A stretch of DNA of 40,476 bases from Bacteroidota bacterium (GTDB lineage: Bacteria > Bacteroidota > Bacteroidia > Chitinophagales > Chitinophagaceae). The stretch is from NCBI GenBank assembly GCA_023429825.1, contig JAEZDC010000067.1:1-40476 (forward strand), given 5' to 3'. The position numbers were made by a program, and so were the translations under genes. This document shows, piece after piece, positions 15,860-24,872 of the stretch. The stretch's first letter is position 1. Each line of letters starts with the position of its first letter. Below the pieces are notes generated by a model. The model searched no databases and had not been told where the DNA came from. It worked only from the letters and a program-made list of their open reading frames with translations.

Positions 15860-17233
15860 CTATATATGTTTATCTTCTTCTTCTTTAAATAATTCGATCA
15901 GGTTGTTCTTGAATTTGTCCCAGAAGCCGTTGATGTTTTTCCTGTTCTTCATATTGATGATTTCTTCTTTCGCAACTTCTGTTGGAGGTGGAGCAATTGC
16001 AGCAGTCTTAAGGCTTTCAGGCACTTCTACTTTCTTGAATTTGTTCAGGAACTCTTTACGTTTGAATTCATAATCGCTGTAACCTTTCAGTATTAAACCA
16101 ATACAGGTTGAATACATCGGGTTCTTCAATTCTTCTATATGATTTGCTGCAAGATGTTCGTTAGGATAACCAATCCTTGCATTCAATCCTGTTACATATT
16201 CTGTAAGTTGAATAAGATGTTTCAATTGAGCGCCACCACCGGTGAGTATCACACCACCATTTAATATTCTGCTATCTAAACCAACTTGTTTAAGATGATA
16301 TGTAACGAAGTCTAATACTTCACTCATTCTTGCCTGGATGATATGTGCAAGATTTTTGACGCTGATCTCTTTAGCAGGCATTCCTCTTAAACCAGGGATG
16401 GTGATGAAGGCATTACTTTTTGTTTCATCAGCTAATGCAGAACCGAATTGCTTCTTCATTGCTTCCGCCTGTTGCTTCAACACTCCCAATCCCATCTTGA
16501 TATCGTTGGTGATATTCTCACCTCCGAATGGGATTACCGCTGTGTGTTTTAAAATTCCTTCATAGAAAACAGCAAGATCACTCGTACCACCGCCTATATC
16601 CAGTATCGCTACACCAGCTTCCATATCCATATCACTCATTACAGCAGATGATGAAGCCAGTGGCTGCAGCACTAGATCTTTTGTATGCAATCCGCTTCTT
16701 TCCACGGAGCGGTTGATATTTCGTATTGCGTTTCTATCGCCAGTGATGATGTGAAAGTTTGCGCCAACTTTTACGCCGTTGTATCCAACAGGATCTTTTA
16801 TGTTTTGAAAATTATCTACATGAAACTCCTGCGGGATCACGTCAATGATCTGGTCTCCTGCAGGAATAAATGTTTTTCGTTGATTTTCGATGAGTTGCTC
16901 AACCTCCCATCTCTGAATTTCAGTATCGGGATCGTTGCGCACCATATCGCCTCTTGTTTGAAGGCTCTTAATATGATGACCTGCAATACCCACATACACT
17001 TCGGAGATTTCCAGGTCAGGATTACTTTGAAGACAATTATGCATTGCCTCCTGGATGGCTTTGATCGTTTGATCAATATTCAATACCTGGCCATGTTGCA
17101 CACCATGACTGTGTGCTCTTCCAAAGCCCAGGATCTCCAGCTTGCCGTATTCATTTTTGCGGCCAGCGATCGCAGCAATTTTGGTAGTACCAATATCGAG
17201 CCCTACGATAATTGGTGCTTCGTTGTGATTCAT
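15860..17233 (-). CDS. ftsA: Cell division protein FtsA
   Basis: An actin-like ATPase that tethers FtsZ to the membrane and recruits later divisome proteins. The phosphate-1 motif is GLDIGTTKIAA near the N-terminus, the central DIGGGTSDLAVF is the phosphate-2 motif, and VILTGGGAQL is the adenosine motif. The C-terminus (NGFWDKFKNNLIELF) reads as an amphipathic membrane-targeting helix. With the ATG at 17233 it has 457 residues. An in-frame ATG at 17269 adds 12 residues, the first four of which (MDYK) come from a CCATAG-type intergenic repeat, so the inner start is preferred; the ATG at 17257 is also possible. Confidence 0.96.
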   Translation of the reverse strand: MNHNEAPIIVGLDIGTTKIAAIAGRKNEYGKLEILGFGRAHSHGVQHGQVLNIDQTIKAIQEAMHNCLQSNPDLEISEVYVGIAGHHIKSLQTRGDMVRNDPDTEIQRWEVEQLIENQRKTFIPAGDQIIDVIPQEFHVDNFQNIKDPVGYNGVKVGANFHIITGDRNAIRNINRSVERSGLHTKDLVLQPLASSSAVMSDMDMEAGVAILDIGGGTSDLAVFYEGILKHTAVIPFGGENITNDIKMGLGVLKQQAEAMKKQFGSALADETKSNAFITIPGLRGMPAKEISVKNLAHIIQARMSEVLDFVTYHLKQVGLDSRILNGGVILTGGGAQLKHLIQLTEYVTGLNARIGYPNEHLAANHIEELKNPMYSTCIGLILKGYSDYEFKRKEFLNKFKKVEVPESLKTAAIAPPPTEVAKEEIINMKNRKNINGFWDKFKNNLIELFKEEEDKHI

Positions 17234-17330
17234 AATATGTGTTTTAGTTGTTTGCATTTTGTAGTCCATAGTTTGTTATCCATAGACCATAGTTTATTTT
17301 TTGTTTTTGTAACCAGCTATATGACTTCGT

Positions 17331-17380
17331 GGCATCGCCTGTTGTGTCACTCACTTCATCGTTCAGAACATTGCTCATCA
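17331..17380. repeat. Dispersed repeat copy A in the ftsQ-ftsA gap
   Basis: Contains CATCGCCTGTTGTGTCACTC and extends to TCACTT; 24 nt are identical to 28803-28826, and the next about 25 nt are also similar (GTTCAGAACATTG against GTTCCGAACGTTG). It lies in a gap where a tightly packed operon would otherwise overlap. Confidence 0.85.
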
Positions 17381-17447
17381 TCTTTTGTTGCGGCATTATC
17401 ATCAGCATTTCATTCATCAACATTCCACATTATCAACGTCACCTTGT

Positions 17448-18290
17448 TTAATTAGAATTTGTACTATCAGCTACTACTTCCCTTGTCAAACTATTATTCA
17501 ACTGCTGCAACGCTGCTGTTGAATCCATAACTGTTTTCATTGCCCCTCTTCTCGTTGCCACTATCTGATCTTTATATACCAGGTTCAACTTTTCATATTT
17601 GTCAAATCCATATTTAGCTGCCACTTGCTTATAAAACGTGAATAGCTTTTTAAACTTTGCATCCATATCAGCAACACTTCCAAAATAGATGGAGTGGTTG
17701 CCGATAGTTGGAACCATTTCGAACTGCTTGCCCGGCAGAATGTCTACTTGTGCAATCTGAGCCATCCAAAAGCTGTCAGCCTTGATATACTTGCTTAATT
17801 CTATCATATCTCTCAACAAGGCAGTATCAGGAATTGCTTTATCGTAAGGATAACCTGTAAATACAGGAACCTTAGCCGAAAGCTTTTCACTCAAAGGCAA
17901 CCGCATTGCTGCTGTATCGAGATAAAAAGAATTTCCATTCACCGTGAACACTCTTGCTACCGGCTCTCTCTCAACCACCGATACATTCAGCACCTGGTTA
18001 TTATCAAAGAACAATTCTGCGTTTGCGATCCACGAGGTTTTTTCTAAAGCCTCTTCTGACTTTTTCAGATCAATACCACTTATTTCCCTGCCAATGATAT
18101 TTCCCCTGCTGTTGAGTATCTGGATCACATCTTTCTCATCGATGAACATGTGCTCGCTAATTCCGCTGATACTTACTTCTACACCAATACATTTCCTATT
18201 CGATTTCTTTTGCACAGCAGCTACCAGTAAAACGATGGTGCCTACACCGATTGTGATCCAGATCGCTTGTATGATTCGCTGCTTCCACAT
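17448..18290 (-). CDS. ftsQ: Cell division protein FtsQ/DivIB
   Basis: A 280-residue bitopic divisome protein. An N-terminal helix (IQAIWITIGVGTIVLLVAAV, about 8-27) is followed by a periplasmic POTRA-like domain (VEVSISGISEHMFIDEKDVI) and the FtsQ beta domain (VEREPVARVF, then KYEKLNLVYKDQIVATR). In other bacteria it bridges FtsL/FtsB to the early ring. The start ATG overlaps the murC stop by one base (TAATG), so translation is coupled. Confidence 0.93.
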   Translation of the reverse strand: MWKQRIIQAIWITIGVGTIVLLVAAVQKKSNRKCIGVEVSISGISEHMFIDEKDVIQILNSRGNIIGREISGIDLKKSEEALEKTSWIANAELFFDNNQVLNVSVVEREPVARVFTVNGNSFYLDTAAMRLPLSEKLSAKVPVFTGYPYDKAIPDTALLRDMIELSKYIKADSFWMAQIAQVDILPGKQFEMVPTIGNHSIYFGSVADMDAKFKKLFTFYKQVAAKYGFDKYEKLNLVYKDQIVATRRGAMKTVMDSTAALQQLNNSLTREVVADSTNSN

Positions 18291-19648
18291 TAGCTTTCCA
18301 ATATTTCTTTTACAGGATGTACCAATACATCAATATCACCGGCACCTGCCATTACGATGAGCTTCGGCATGTTTGTTTTCACCCATTGCTTCATCTCCTC
18401 TTTATTCAACATCATTTTATTGGCAAGCTTCATCTTGTTTAGTATCATTTCACTGCTCACACCTTCCATTGGTAATTCTCGTGCAGGATAAATTGGTAAC
18501 AGGATCACTTCATCCGCCATGTCTAAACTCTCAGCAAATCCATCAGCCAGGTCATTCGTTCTGCTATACAGATGTGGTTGAAATATCATCACCAATTTTT
18601 CACCAGTGAAAATGCTTCTTACACCACTGATCAACGCTTTGAGCTCTTCCGGATGATGCGCATAGTCATCAATCAGGATATGCTTTTCATTTTTGATGAT
18701 ATACTCAAATCTTCTCTTTACACCTTTAAATTCTGCGACTGCAGCTTTTATCTTTTCATCTTCAATTCCTAAGTGTTTTGCAACAGTTATCGCGGCAACT
18801 GAATTTTCGATGTTATGTAAACCGCCCATGTGAAGAGCTACATCTTTAATAATCCAGTTGTGGCCAACGACATCATATATATAAGATCCGTGTTCTACTC
18901 TACGGTTTGCAGCATGAACATTCGCATCCGCGTTCTCAAAACTGTAAGTGTAGTGATGCGTTGCATTCAATTCACTCTCCCGATTCAATCCTTTCTTACT
19001 TACCAAACAACCCCCTGTTTTTACTTTTTGTGAGAACTGTATGAACGCATCTTCTACAGCCTTAGCCGTTCCGTATATATCCAGGTGATCAGGATCGATG
19101 GCAGTCACAACTGCCACATCTGGAACAAGTTTCAGGAAACTTCTATCATATTCATCTGCTTCAACTACACATACATTTTTTTCACTGCTCCAGAAGTTGG
19201 TATTGTAGTTTGCTGCGATACCACCTAAGAATGCATTACATCCATAACCACTATGGCGAAGAATATGAGCGATCATAGAAGTAGTTGTTGTTTTCCCATG
19301 CGTACCACCTATGCAGATATTGAATGAATTTTCTGTGATGAACTGAAGCACATCACTACGCTTCAATACTCTGAAGTTGTTTGCACGGTAGTAAACCAAC
19401 TCCCTGTGATCTGAAGGAATTGCAGGAGTGTACACTACAAAGTCTACATCTTTCGGAGCAAGATTCAGATCTTCTGTATAGTGAATAACAATACCGGCTA
19501 GTTCTAATTCTATTGTTAACTCAGTTCTAGTGCGATCGTATCCACTAACCATTACCCCTTTAGAGTGGAAGTAACGGGCAAGTGCACTCATGCCGATTCC
19601 ACCGATACCGATGAAGTAAATGTTCTCTATGTTCGTCAATTCACTCAA
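18290..19648 (-). CDS. murC: UDP-N-acetylmuramate-L-alanine ligase MurC
   Basis: Adds the first residue, L-Ala, to UDP-MurNAc using ATP, in the cytoplasm. Its 452 residues have the N-terminal nucleotide-sugar fold (YFIGIGGIGMSALA), the P-loop GGTHGKTTTTS at about 114-124, the central VVEADEYDRSF and the C-terminal ligase domain with DDYAHHPEE. The start is a TTG that shares bases with the murG stop (GCTTGAGTG), a 4-nt overlap; no in-frame ATG gives a better N-terminus. Confidence 0.97.
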   Translation of the reverse strand: MSELTNIENIYFIGIGGIGMSALARYFHSKGVMVSGYDRTRTELTIELELAGIVIHYTEDLNLAPKDVDFVVYTPAIPSDHRELVYYRANNFRVLKRSDVLQFITENSFNICIGGTHGKTTTTSMIAHILRHSGYGCNAFLGGIAANYNTNFWSSEKNVCVVEADEYDRSFLKLVPDVAVVTAIDPDHLDIYGTAKAVEDAFIQFSQKVKTGGCLVSKKGLNRESELNATHHYTYSFENADANVHAANRRVEHGSYIYDVVGHNWIIKDVALHMGGLHNIENSVAAITVAKHLGIEDEKIKAAVAEFKGVKRRFEYIIKNEKHILIDDYAHHPEELKALISGVRSIFTGEKLVMIFQPHLYSRTNDLADGFAESLDMADEVILLPIYPARELPMEGVSSEMILNKMKLANKMMLNKEEMKQWVKTNMPKLIVMAGAGDIDVLVHPVKEILES

Positions 19649-20736
19649 GCGATTGTTCTTAATATTTCTTTTGCTATCACCTCATCTGCGTTGGTTATCG
19701 CTAATGACGAGATATTAATTTTTAATTCTGTTTGTAATTGCTCATTGATCGCCAAGGCTAAAACAGTTGCTACGAGTTTATCTTTCGCTTCACTGTCTTT
19801 AACCATTAGCGCAGCTTGCTTTTCCACTAAATGTTTTGCATTCACAGTTTGGTGATCTTCTGCTGCGAATGGGAATGGAACAAACACTGCGGGTTTTTTT
19901 GCAACACACAACTCTGCCACTGCCATTGCTCCTGCCCTGCTGATCACTATATCCGCGGCTGCATAAGCCATTTCCATTTCTTTTATAAAATCACTCACCC
20001 AGATGTTCTTCCTGTCTTTGCCTTTAGCGATGTATTCTGCTGCTGTGGTTTTACCTGTTTGCCAGATAAGCTGAAGATTATGTCTTTCAAAGTCTTCGAT
20101 ATGTGTGGCAATGGCTTCATTGATACTTCTTGCGCCAAGGCTACCACCTACCGCCAGGATGGTGACTTTGTTTTCATCAAGTCCGAAGAATCTTAATGCA
20201 TCGGATTTAATGATATTGGATTGTGCAATAGCGGTTCTTACAGGATTGCCTGTAACCATGATCTGCTCCCGTGAAAAGAACTTTTCCATTCCATCTGTGG
20301 CAACAAAGATTTTCGTTGCTTTCTTACCCAGCATCATGTTACTCTTTCCTGCAAACGAGTTGCTTTCATGGATGAAAGTCGGGATGCCTTTGCTTTGTGC
20401 ATATCGCAACACCGGGAAAGTGGAGTAGCCACCAACGCCGATCACTGCACCTGGTTTGAAGTCGTTAATGATCTTTCTTACCTGGAAGAAGCTCTTCACC
20501 AGTTTGAAAGGCAATCCAATATTTTTTATCAAAGAGCTCCTGTTGAATCCTGCGATGTCTATTCCTTCGATTCTATAACCTGCCTGCGGCACTTTTTCCA
20601 TTTCCATTTTGCCTTTGGCGCCAATGAATAAAATTTCAGCAGCAGGTTGCAATTGCTTTATTGCATTTGCAATGGCAATGGCGGGGAAGATGTGTCCGCC
20701 GGTGCCGCCTCCTGCTATTATTATTTTATTGTTCAT
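19645..20736 (-). CDS. murG: Lipid II synthase MurG (GlcNAc transferase)
   Basis: Transfers GlcNAc from UDP-GlcNAc to lipid I on the inner face of the membrane. Its 363 residues include the N-terminal GGGTGGHIFPA motif (about 9-19), the membrane-contacting SFFQVRKIINDF region and the C-terminal donor-site block (ISRAGAMAVAELC then PFPFAAEDHQTVNA). The gene is separated from ftsW by 171 nt of palindromic repeats, the longest repeat-filled gap of the cluster after the one before ftsL. Confidence 0.97.
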   Translation of the reverse strand: MNNKIIIAGGGTGGHIFPAIAIANAIKQLQPAAEILFIGAKGKMEMEKVPQAGYRIEGIDIAGFNRSSLIKNIGLPFKLVKSFFQVRKIINDFKPGAVIGVGGYSTFPVLRYAQSKGIPTFIHESNSFAGKSNMMLGKKATKIFVATDGMEKFFSREQIMVTGNPVRTAIAQSNIIKSDALRFFGLDENKVTILAVGGSLGARSINEAIATHIEDFERHNLQLIWQTGKTTAAEYIAKGKDRKNIWVSDFIKEMEMAYAAADIVISRAGAMAVAELCVAKKPAVFVPFPFAAEDHQTVNAKHLVEKQAALMVKDSEAKDKLVATVLALAINEQLQTELKINISSLAITNADEVIAKEILRTIA

Positions 20737-20744
20737 TTTATGGC

Positions 20745-20840
20745 GCTCCTATGGGAGCTATTGTTTTGTTTATTTCAGGACGCTCCTACGGAGCGTTATT
20801 TGAAACTGTATTTCTCTATAAACAGGTTGCTCCTACGGAG
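20745..20840. repeat. Three GCTCCTACGGAGC-type mini-palindromes
   Basis: GCTCC-TATG-GGAGC at 20745-20758, ACGCTCC-TAC-GGAGCGT at 20780-20796, and CTCC-TAC-GGAG at 20830-20840. They are spaced 30-50 nt apart in the ftsW-murG gap. The shared core marks a REP-like family rather than terminators. Confidence 0.8.
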
Positions 20841-20861
20841 TTACTCCTGTTCAGTAATGAG

Positions 20862-20913
20862 CTGAACGTACAAGAGTGCGACGCAACGAAAGTTGAATAG
20901 TAGTACCTCAGCC
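20862..20913. repeat. Dispersed repeat copy B at the ftsW 3' end
   Basis: AACGTACAAGAGTGCGACGC and six further bases at 20865-20890 are identical to 28947-28972. The following AGTTGAATAGTAGTACC resembles GCTTCATAGTAGCACT there. It overlaps the last codons of ftsW (stop at 20908), so it forms part of that reading frame's end. Confidence 0.85.
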
Positions 20914-22170
20914 GGGTACATTATTATTCTCTTCTTTTGCAGGCACTGCTTTACCTTCTAACTGCTCTACATTTCTTGCTACACTTAATATGATACCGAT
21001 GGCTGCGCAGGTGAAGAGGAAAGATGTTCCTCCCATGCTGACCAAGGGTAGCGTTACTCCTGTTACCGGCGTAAGGTTTACATTGACTGCCATGTTTGCA
21101 AGCGCCTGGATGACAAGTGTAAAACTCAATCCAAGTGCGAGAAACGCACCGAATGCATACGGGCATCGTTTGAAGATGCTGATGCAACGAAACAAAAACA
21201 CCAGGTAAATGAATATGATGAATGCGCCACCGAGAAGACCGTACTCTTCTATGATGATCGCATATATAAAATCTGAATAAGGATGCGGCAGAAAGTTTCT
21301 TTGCGTACTGTTGCCCGGACCTTTACCCATTAGTACACCACTGTTTGCGATAGCGATCTTTGCTTGCTGCACCTGGTAAGGGATGTCATCATTTTTTGCA
21401 TAGATGAAATCCTGCACACGTTTGATCCATGTGCCTACCCGACCGACACTTGAAACTTTAGTGATATTGCTTTTACCTTCTTCTTTGTTGTACGTCATTA
21501 CAGCTACACTGATGAGTATTGAAACAGGTATTAATGCAAATGCAAGTGTGATGAGTATATGTTTAACACTTACTCTGCCAATGAACATGAGCAACATTGC
21601 TGTAGCACCTGTAAGTAAAGCTGTAGAAAGGTTGGCCGGAGCTATCAATGCGCAAATGATTCCAGTTGGAATGATCATGGGCAGAAAACCTTCTTTCCAG
21701 TTTTTGATCACTTCTTGTTTTTTACTCAACAGCCTTGAGAGATACATGAACAATGCAACCTTAGCTAGGTCACTTGTTTGCAATGTCATGTTGATGATGG
21801 GAAGTTTTATCCAGCGACTTCCTTCGTTGATCTTTGCGCCGAAAATGAGTGTATATAATAATAATGGTATAGAAATAACAAAAAGAATAGTTGCTACTCT
21901 TGAGTAAATCGTATAATTAACCCTGTGCAGAAAGTAGATCAATGCAAATCCTAAAACGATAAACGACAACTGCTTGAAGAGGTATATCTCTGTGTTTCCT
22001 TTATACTGCTTATAAGCAAGTGAACCTGTTGCACTGTAAACTACCAGCAAAGAAGTTAACGCCAGCAGTATCACAATACCCCAGATGTATTTATCACCTC
22101 TAGTTCTAAACAGGTTTTGCCTGTTGAGAGAAGCGAAGGAAATGTCTTTTATGTTTATTGATTCGCTCAA
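20908..22170 (-). CDS. ftsW: Septal peptidoglycan polymerase FtsW
   Basis: A SEDS-family glycosyltransferase that polymerises lipid II with its partner FtsI during septation. Its 420 residues form about ten membrane helices, with the SEDS signatures (YAIIIEEYGLLGGAFIIFIY and GVTLPLVSMGGTSFLFTC). The start is TTG directly abutting the murD TAA; no early in-frame ATG exists, so TTG is likely genuine. The C-terminal tail (AKEENNNVPG) ends in the dispersed repeat B region. Confidence 0.96.
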   Translation of the reverse strand: MSESINIKDISFASLNRQNLFRTRGDKYIWGIVILLALTSLLVVYSATGSLAYKQYKGNTEIYLFKQLSFIVLGFALIYFLHRVNYTIYSRVATILFVISIPLLLYTLIFGAKINEGSRWIKLPIINMTLQTSDLAKVALFMYLSRLLSKKQEVIKNWKEGFLPMIIPTGIICALIAPANLSTALLTGATAMLLMFIGRVSVKHILITLAFALIPVSILISVAVMTYNKEEGKSNITKVSSVGRVGTWIKRVQDFIYAKNDDIPYQVQQAKIAIANSGVLMGKGPGNSTQRNFLPHPYSDFIYAIIIEEYGLLGGAFIIFIYLVFLFRCISIFKRCPYAFGAFLALGLSFTLVIQALANMAVNVNLTPVTGVTLPLVSMGGTSFLFTCAAIGIILSVARNVEQLEGKAVPAKEENNNVPG

Positions 22171-23511
22171 TTATAATTCTTTAACTGCTTCCTTAAATTG
22201 TGTTCCCCTGTCTTCATAATTTTTGAACAGGTCGAAACTTGCGCATGCAGGGCTTAGTAATACCACATCGTTCTTCACCGCAAGTTTGAATGCGCTATCT
22301 ACTGCATCTTTAGCACTGGATGTTTCTACGATCACAGGGACTTTGTCTTTGAAAGCCGCAACGATCTTCTTATTATCTAACCCCATACATACGATTGCCT
22401 TCACCCTATTCTTCACTAAATCTTCTATGAGCGTGTAGTCATTACCTTTATCTGTTCCACCGAGGATGAGGATGGTTGGTTTGTTCATGCTCTCCAAAGC
22501 GTACCACGTGCTGTTTACGTTGGTTGCTTTGCTGTCGTTGATGAACTCCACACCTCTTACCGTAGCTACGTGTTCCATCCGGTGTTCCAGGCTTTGAAAA
22601 TCTTTCACTGCTTCGCGGATCTTCTCCTTGCGGATGCCGAGTGTTGCGGCTGCAATACCTGCTGCCATAGTGTTATAATTGTTATGTTTCCCTTTCAGAG
22701 CAAAATCGTATATGCTCATGCTAACTCTCTCTTCCTGGATCCGCAGCATCATCTGGTCGCCTTTGATGTAGCCGCCTTTTTTTACTTCCTTGTTCATAGA
22801 AAATGGTAATGGGTTAGTATTTGGATTTAATGACTCCAGTTTTCTTGTGATCACTTCATCATCCATGTTGTAGATGAAATGATCATCATTGTTTTGGTTT
22901 TCTATTATTTTAAACTTGCTGTTGATATAGTTCTCGAATTTGTAATCATATCGGTCGAGATGATCTTCCGTTATGTTCAGCAGCACTGCGATATCCGGCC
23001 TGAATGTTTTGATATCATCTAACTGGAATGAGCTGATCTCTGCTACATACAATTCCTTTGGTGCTTCAGCAACTTGTTTGGCAAACGAATAGCCGATGTT
23101 ACCTACCAAAGCACAGTCTAAACCAGCTTTTTTACAGATGTGATAGATGAGTGAAGTACAAGTGCTTTTACCGTTACTACCTGTGATGCCGATTATTTTG
23201 CTATCACCTTTAAAACGATAAGCCAGTTCTATTTCACTGATCACCGAAATTCCCTTTGCCCGTATCTTCTTCACCATTTCATTCTTATCAGGAATACCCG
23301 GACTTTTCATCACTTCATCTGCATTCAGAATTTTCTCTTCTGTATGTGTGCCTTCTTCGAAATCTATATTATTATCAAAGAGCTCTTGCTTGTATTTATC
23401 TTTCACTTTCCCGGCGTCACTTACAAAAACATCGTAGCCTTGCTGGCGCCCAAGCAATGCAGCACCAATTCCGCTTTCACCTGCTCCAAGTATTACTAAC
23501 CGATGTTTCAT
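22171..23511 (-). CDS. murD: UDP-MurNAc-L-Ala:D-Glu ligase MurD
   Basis: Adds D-Glu to UDP-MurNAc-L-Ala in the cytoplasm. Its 446 residues carry ILGAGESGIGAA at the N-terminus, the P-loop GSNGKST at 111-117 and the C-terminal FINDSKATNVNSTW motif typical of MurD. It abuts ftsW without a gap. It is separated from mraY by 27 nt that carry an AGCTATCAGC repeat. Confidence 0.97.
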   Translation of the reverse strand: MKHRLVILGAGESGIGAALLGRQQGYDVFVSDAGKVKDKYKQELFDNNIDFEEGTHTEEKILNADEVMKSPGIPDKNEMVKKIRAKGISVISEIELAYRFKGDSKIIGITGSNGKSTCTSLIYHICKKAGLDCALVGNIGYSFAKQVAEAPKELYVAEISSFQLDDIKTFRPDIAVLLNITEDHLDRYDYKFENYINSKFKIIENQNNDDHFIYNMDDEVITRKLESLNPNTNPLPFSMNKEVKKGGYIKGDQMMLRIQEERVSMSIYDFALKGKHNNYNTMAAGIAAATLGIRKEKIREAVKDFQSLEHRMEHVATVRGVEFINDSKATNVNSTWYALESMNKPTILILGGTDKGNDYTLIEDLVKNRVKAIVCMGLDNKKIVAAFKDKVPVIVETSSAKDAVDSAFKLAVKNDVVLLSPACASFDLFKNYEDRGTQFKEAVKEL

Positions 23512-23518
23512 TTATTAT

Positions 23519-23535
23519 AGCTATCAGCTGTCAGC
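23519..23535. repeat. Second AGCTATCAGC repeat in the mraY-murD gap
   Basis: Seventeen bases, one mismatch from 15805-15821. It occupies most of the gap between the mraY stop and the murD start. Confidence 0.65.
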
Positions 23536-23538
23536 TTG

Positions 23539-24822
23539 TTACCTTAATTTCAACGTTACTATTGAAAGCACTACCAGCACCACTGTTACGATCCAGAAGC
23601 GAACTGATATTTTACTTTCATGATATCCTTTCTTTTGATAGTGATGATGCAGCGGACTCATTAAAAATATTCTTCTGCCTTCACCATATTTCCTTTTTGT
23701 GTATTTGAAATATGCCACCTGCATCATCACGCTTAAATTCTCCACGAGAAAAACACCACAGAAGATTGGTATCAATAATTCTTTTCTTACGATGATTGCC
23801 AACGATGCAATGATTCCGCCCAATGCAAGACTTCCTGTATCTCCCATGAATACCTGAGCGGGATAGGCATTATACCACAGGAAACCAACACATCCACCAA
23901 TAAATGCTGCAATGAAAATGCTTAACTCACCCAGATTGGGTATGTACATGATGTTGAGATAATCTGCGATACGATAGTTACCACTGGCGTAAATGAATAT
24001 GCCAAGTGCCGCGCCGATGATGGCACTAACTCCTGCCGCTAATCCATCTAATCCATCCGTAATATTTGCGCCGTTAGAAACTGCCGTAACGATGAACGTA
24101 ACCACGAGGATGTAAATGATCCATGTGTATTGTTCAGCCCCATCACCCATCCAGCTAATCAATTTGCTGTAGTTGAATTCATGATCTTTCACAAATGGAA
24201 TTGTAGTGATGGGTTCCTGTGCTCTAACAAATATTCTTTCCTTACCATCGATCTCTCTCACTATGTATTGAGTATGCGTTGGTGGTGTTGTTGAGAGCCA
24301 TTCTCTTTCTACCACTACATTATCATTGAAGTAAAGTGTAACGCCGATAATAATTCCCAGCCCTACCTGCCCAATGATCTTTGAAACGCCTGCCAGCCCA
24401 TCGCTGTCTTTCTTTTTATATGCTTCACCCTTTTGTTGCGCTGATTTTCTCGCCTTGATTTTAAAATAATCATCAAGGAAACCTATAATGCCTAGCCAGA
24501 AAGTTGAAAGCAGCATCAAACGGATATATACTTTATTCAGATCGGCAAAGAGTAATGTGGGAATAAGTATTGCTAATAAGATGATGATGCCACCCATAGT
24601 AGGAGTTCCTTTCTTGCTATGCTCGCCTGCCAATCCCAACTCTCTTACACTCTCACCTATTTGTCTTCTTTGCAATAATCTTATCACACGCTTACCATAG
24701 ATCGTGGCTATAAGAAGCGACAAGATGATCGCCATCGCTGCTCTGAACGATAGGTACTGGAATATTCCCGCACCTGTTACGTTGAATTCTTCTCTAAGCC
24801 ATGTAAAAAAATGATACAGCAT
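23539..24822 (-). CDS. mraY: Phospho-MurNAc-pentapeptide transferase MraY
   Basis: The membrane enzyme that makes lipid I from UDP-MurNAc-pentapeptide and undecaprenyl phosphate. At 427 residues it is longer than the usual ~360 because of an insertion of roughly 70 residues between early helices (VEREWLSTTPPTHTQYIVRE and on), which is common in Bacteroidota. It has the catalytic NGANITDGLDGLA, FMGDTGSLALGG and SPLHHHYQKKGYHE motifs. It follows murE after 49 nt that hold a 9-bp hairpin. Confidence 0.97.
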   Translation of the reverse strand: MLYHFFTWLREEFNVTGAGIFQYLSFRAAMAIILSLLIATIYGKRVIRLLQRRQIGESVRELGLAGEHSKKGTPTMGGIIILLAILIPTLLFADLNKVYIRLMLLSTFWLGIIGFLDDYFKIKARKSAQQKGEAYKKKDSDGLAGVSKIIGQVGLGIIIGVTLYFNDNVVVEREWLSTTPPTHTQYIVREIDGKERIFVRAQEPITTIPFVKDHEFNYSKLISWMGDGAEQYTWIIYILVVTFIVTAVSNGANITDGLDGLAAGVSAIIGAALGIFIYASGNYRIADYLNIMYIPNLGELSIFIAAFIGGCVGFLWYNAYPAQVFMGDTGSLALGGIIASLAIIVRKELLIPIFCGVFLVENLSVMMQVAYFKYTKRKYGEGRRIFLMSPLHHHYQKKGYHESKISVRFWIVTVVLVVLSIVTLKLR

Positions 24823-24843
24823 ATCAGTTTATAGTTGATCGTG

Positions 24844-24872
24844 AATAATGGAGAGTTAGTCGATCCATTATT
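24844..24872. repeat. Hairpin at the murE-mraY junction
   Basis: AATAATGGA (24844-24852) pairs perfectly with TCCATTATT (24864-24872). It touches the murE stop codon. No U-tract follows on the minus strand, so it may stabilise or modulate read-through rather than terminate. Confidence 0.55.

Noticed and set aside
16685..17455. 256-codon + strand ORF opposite ftsA
   Set aside because: It is an antisense shadow of ftsA, with Cys/His/Ser-rich non-protein-like composition and no promoter, and it runs through repeat A.
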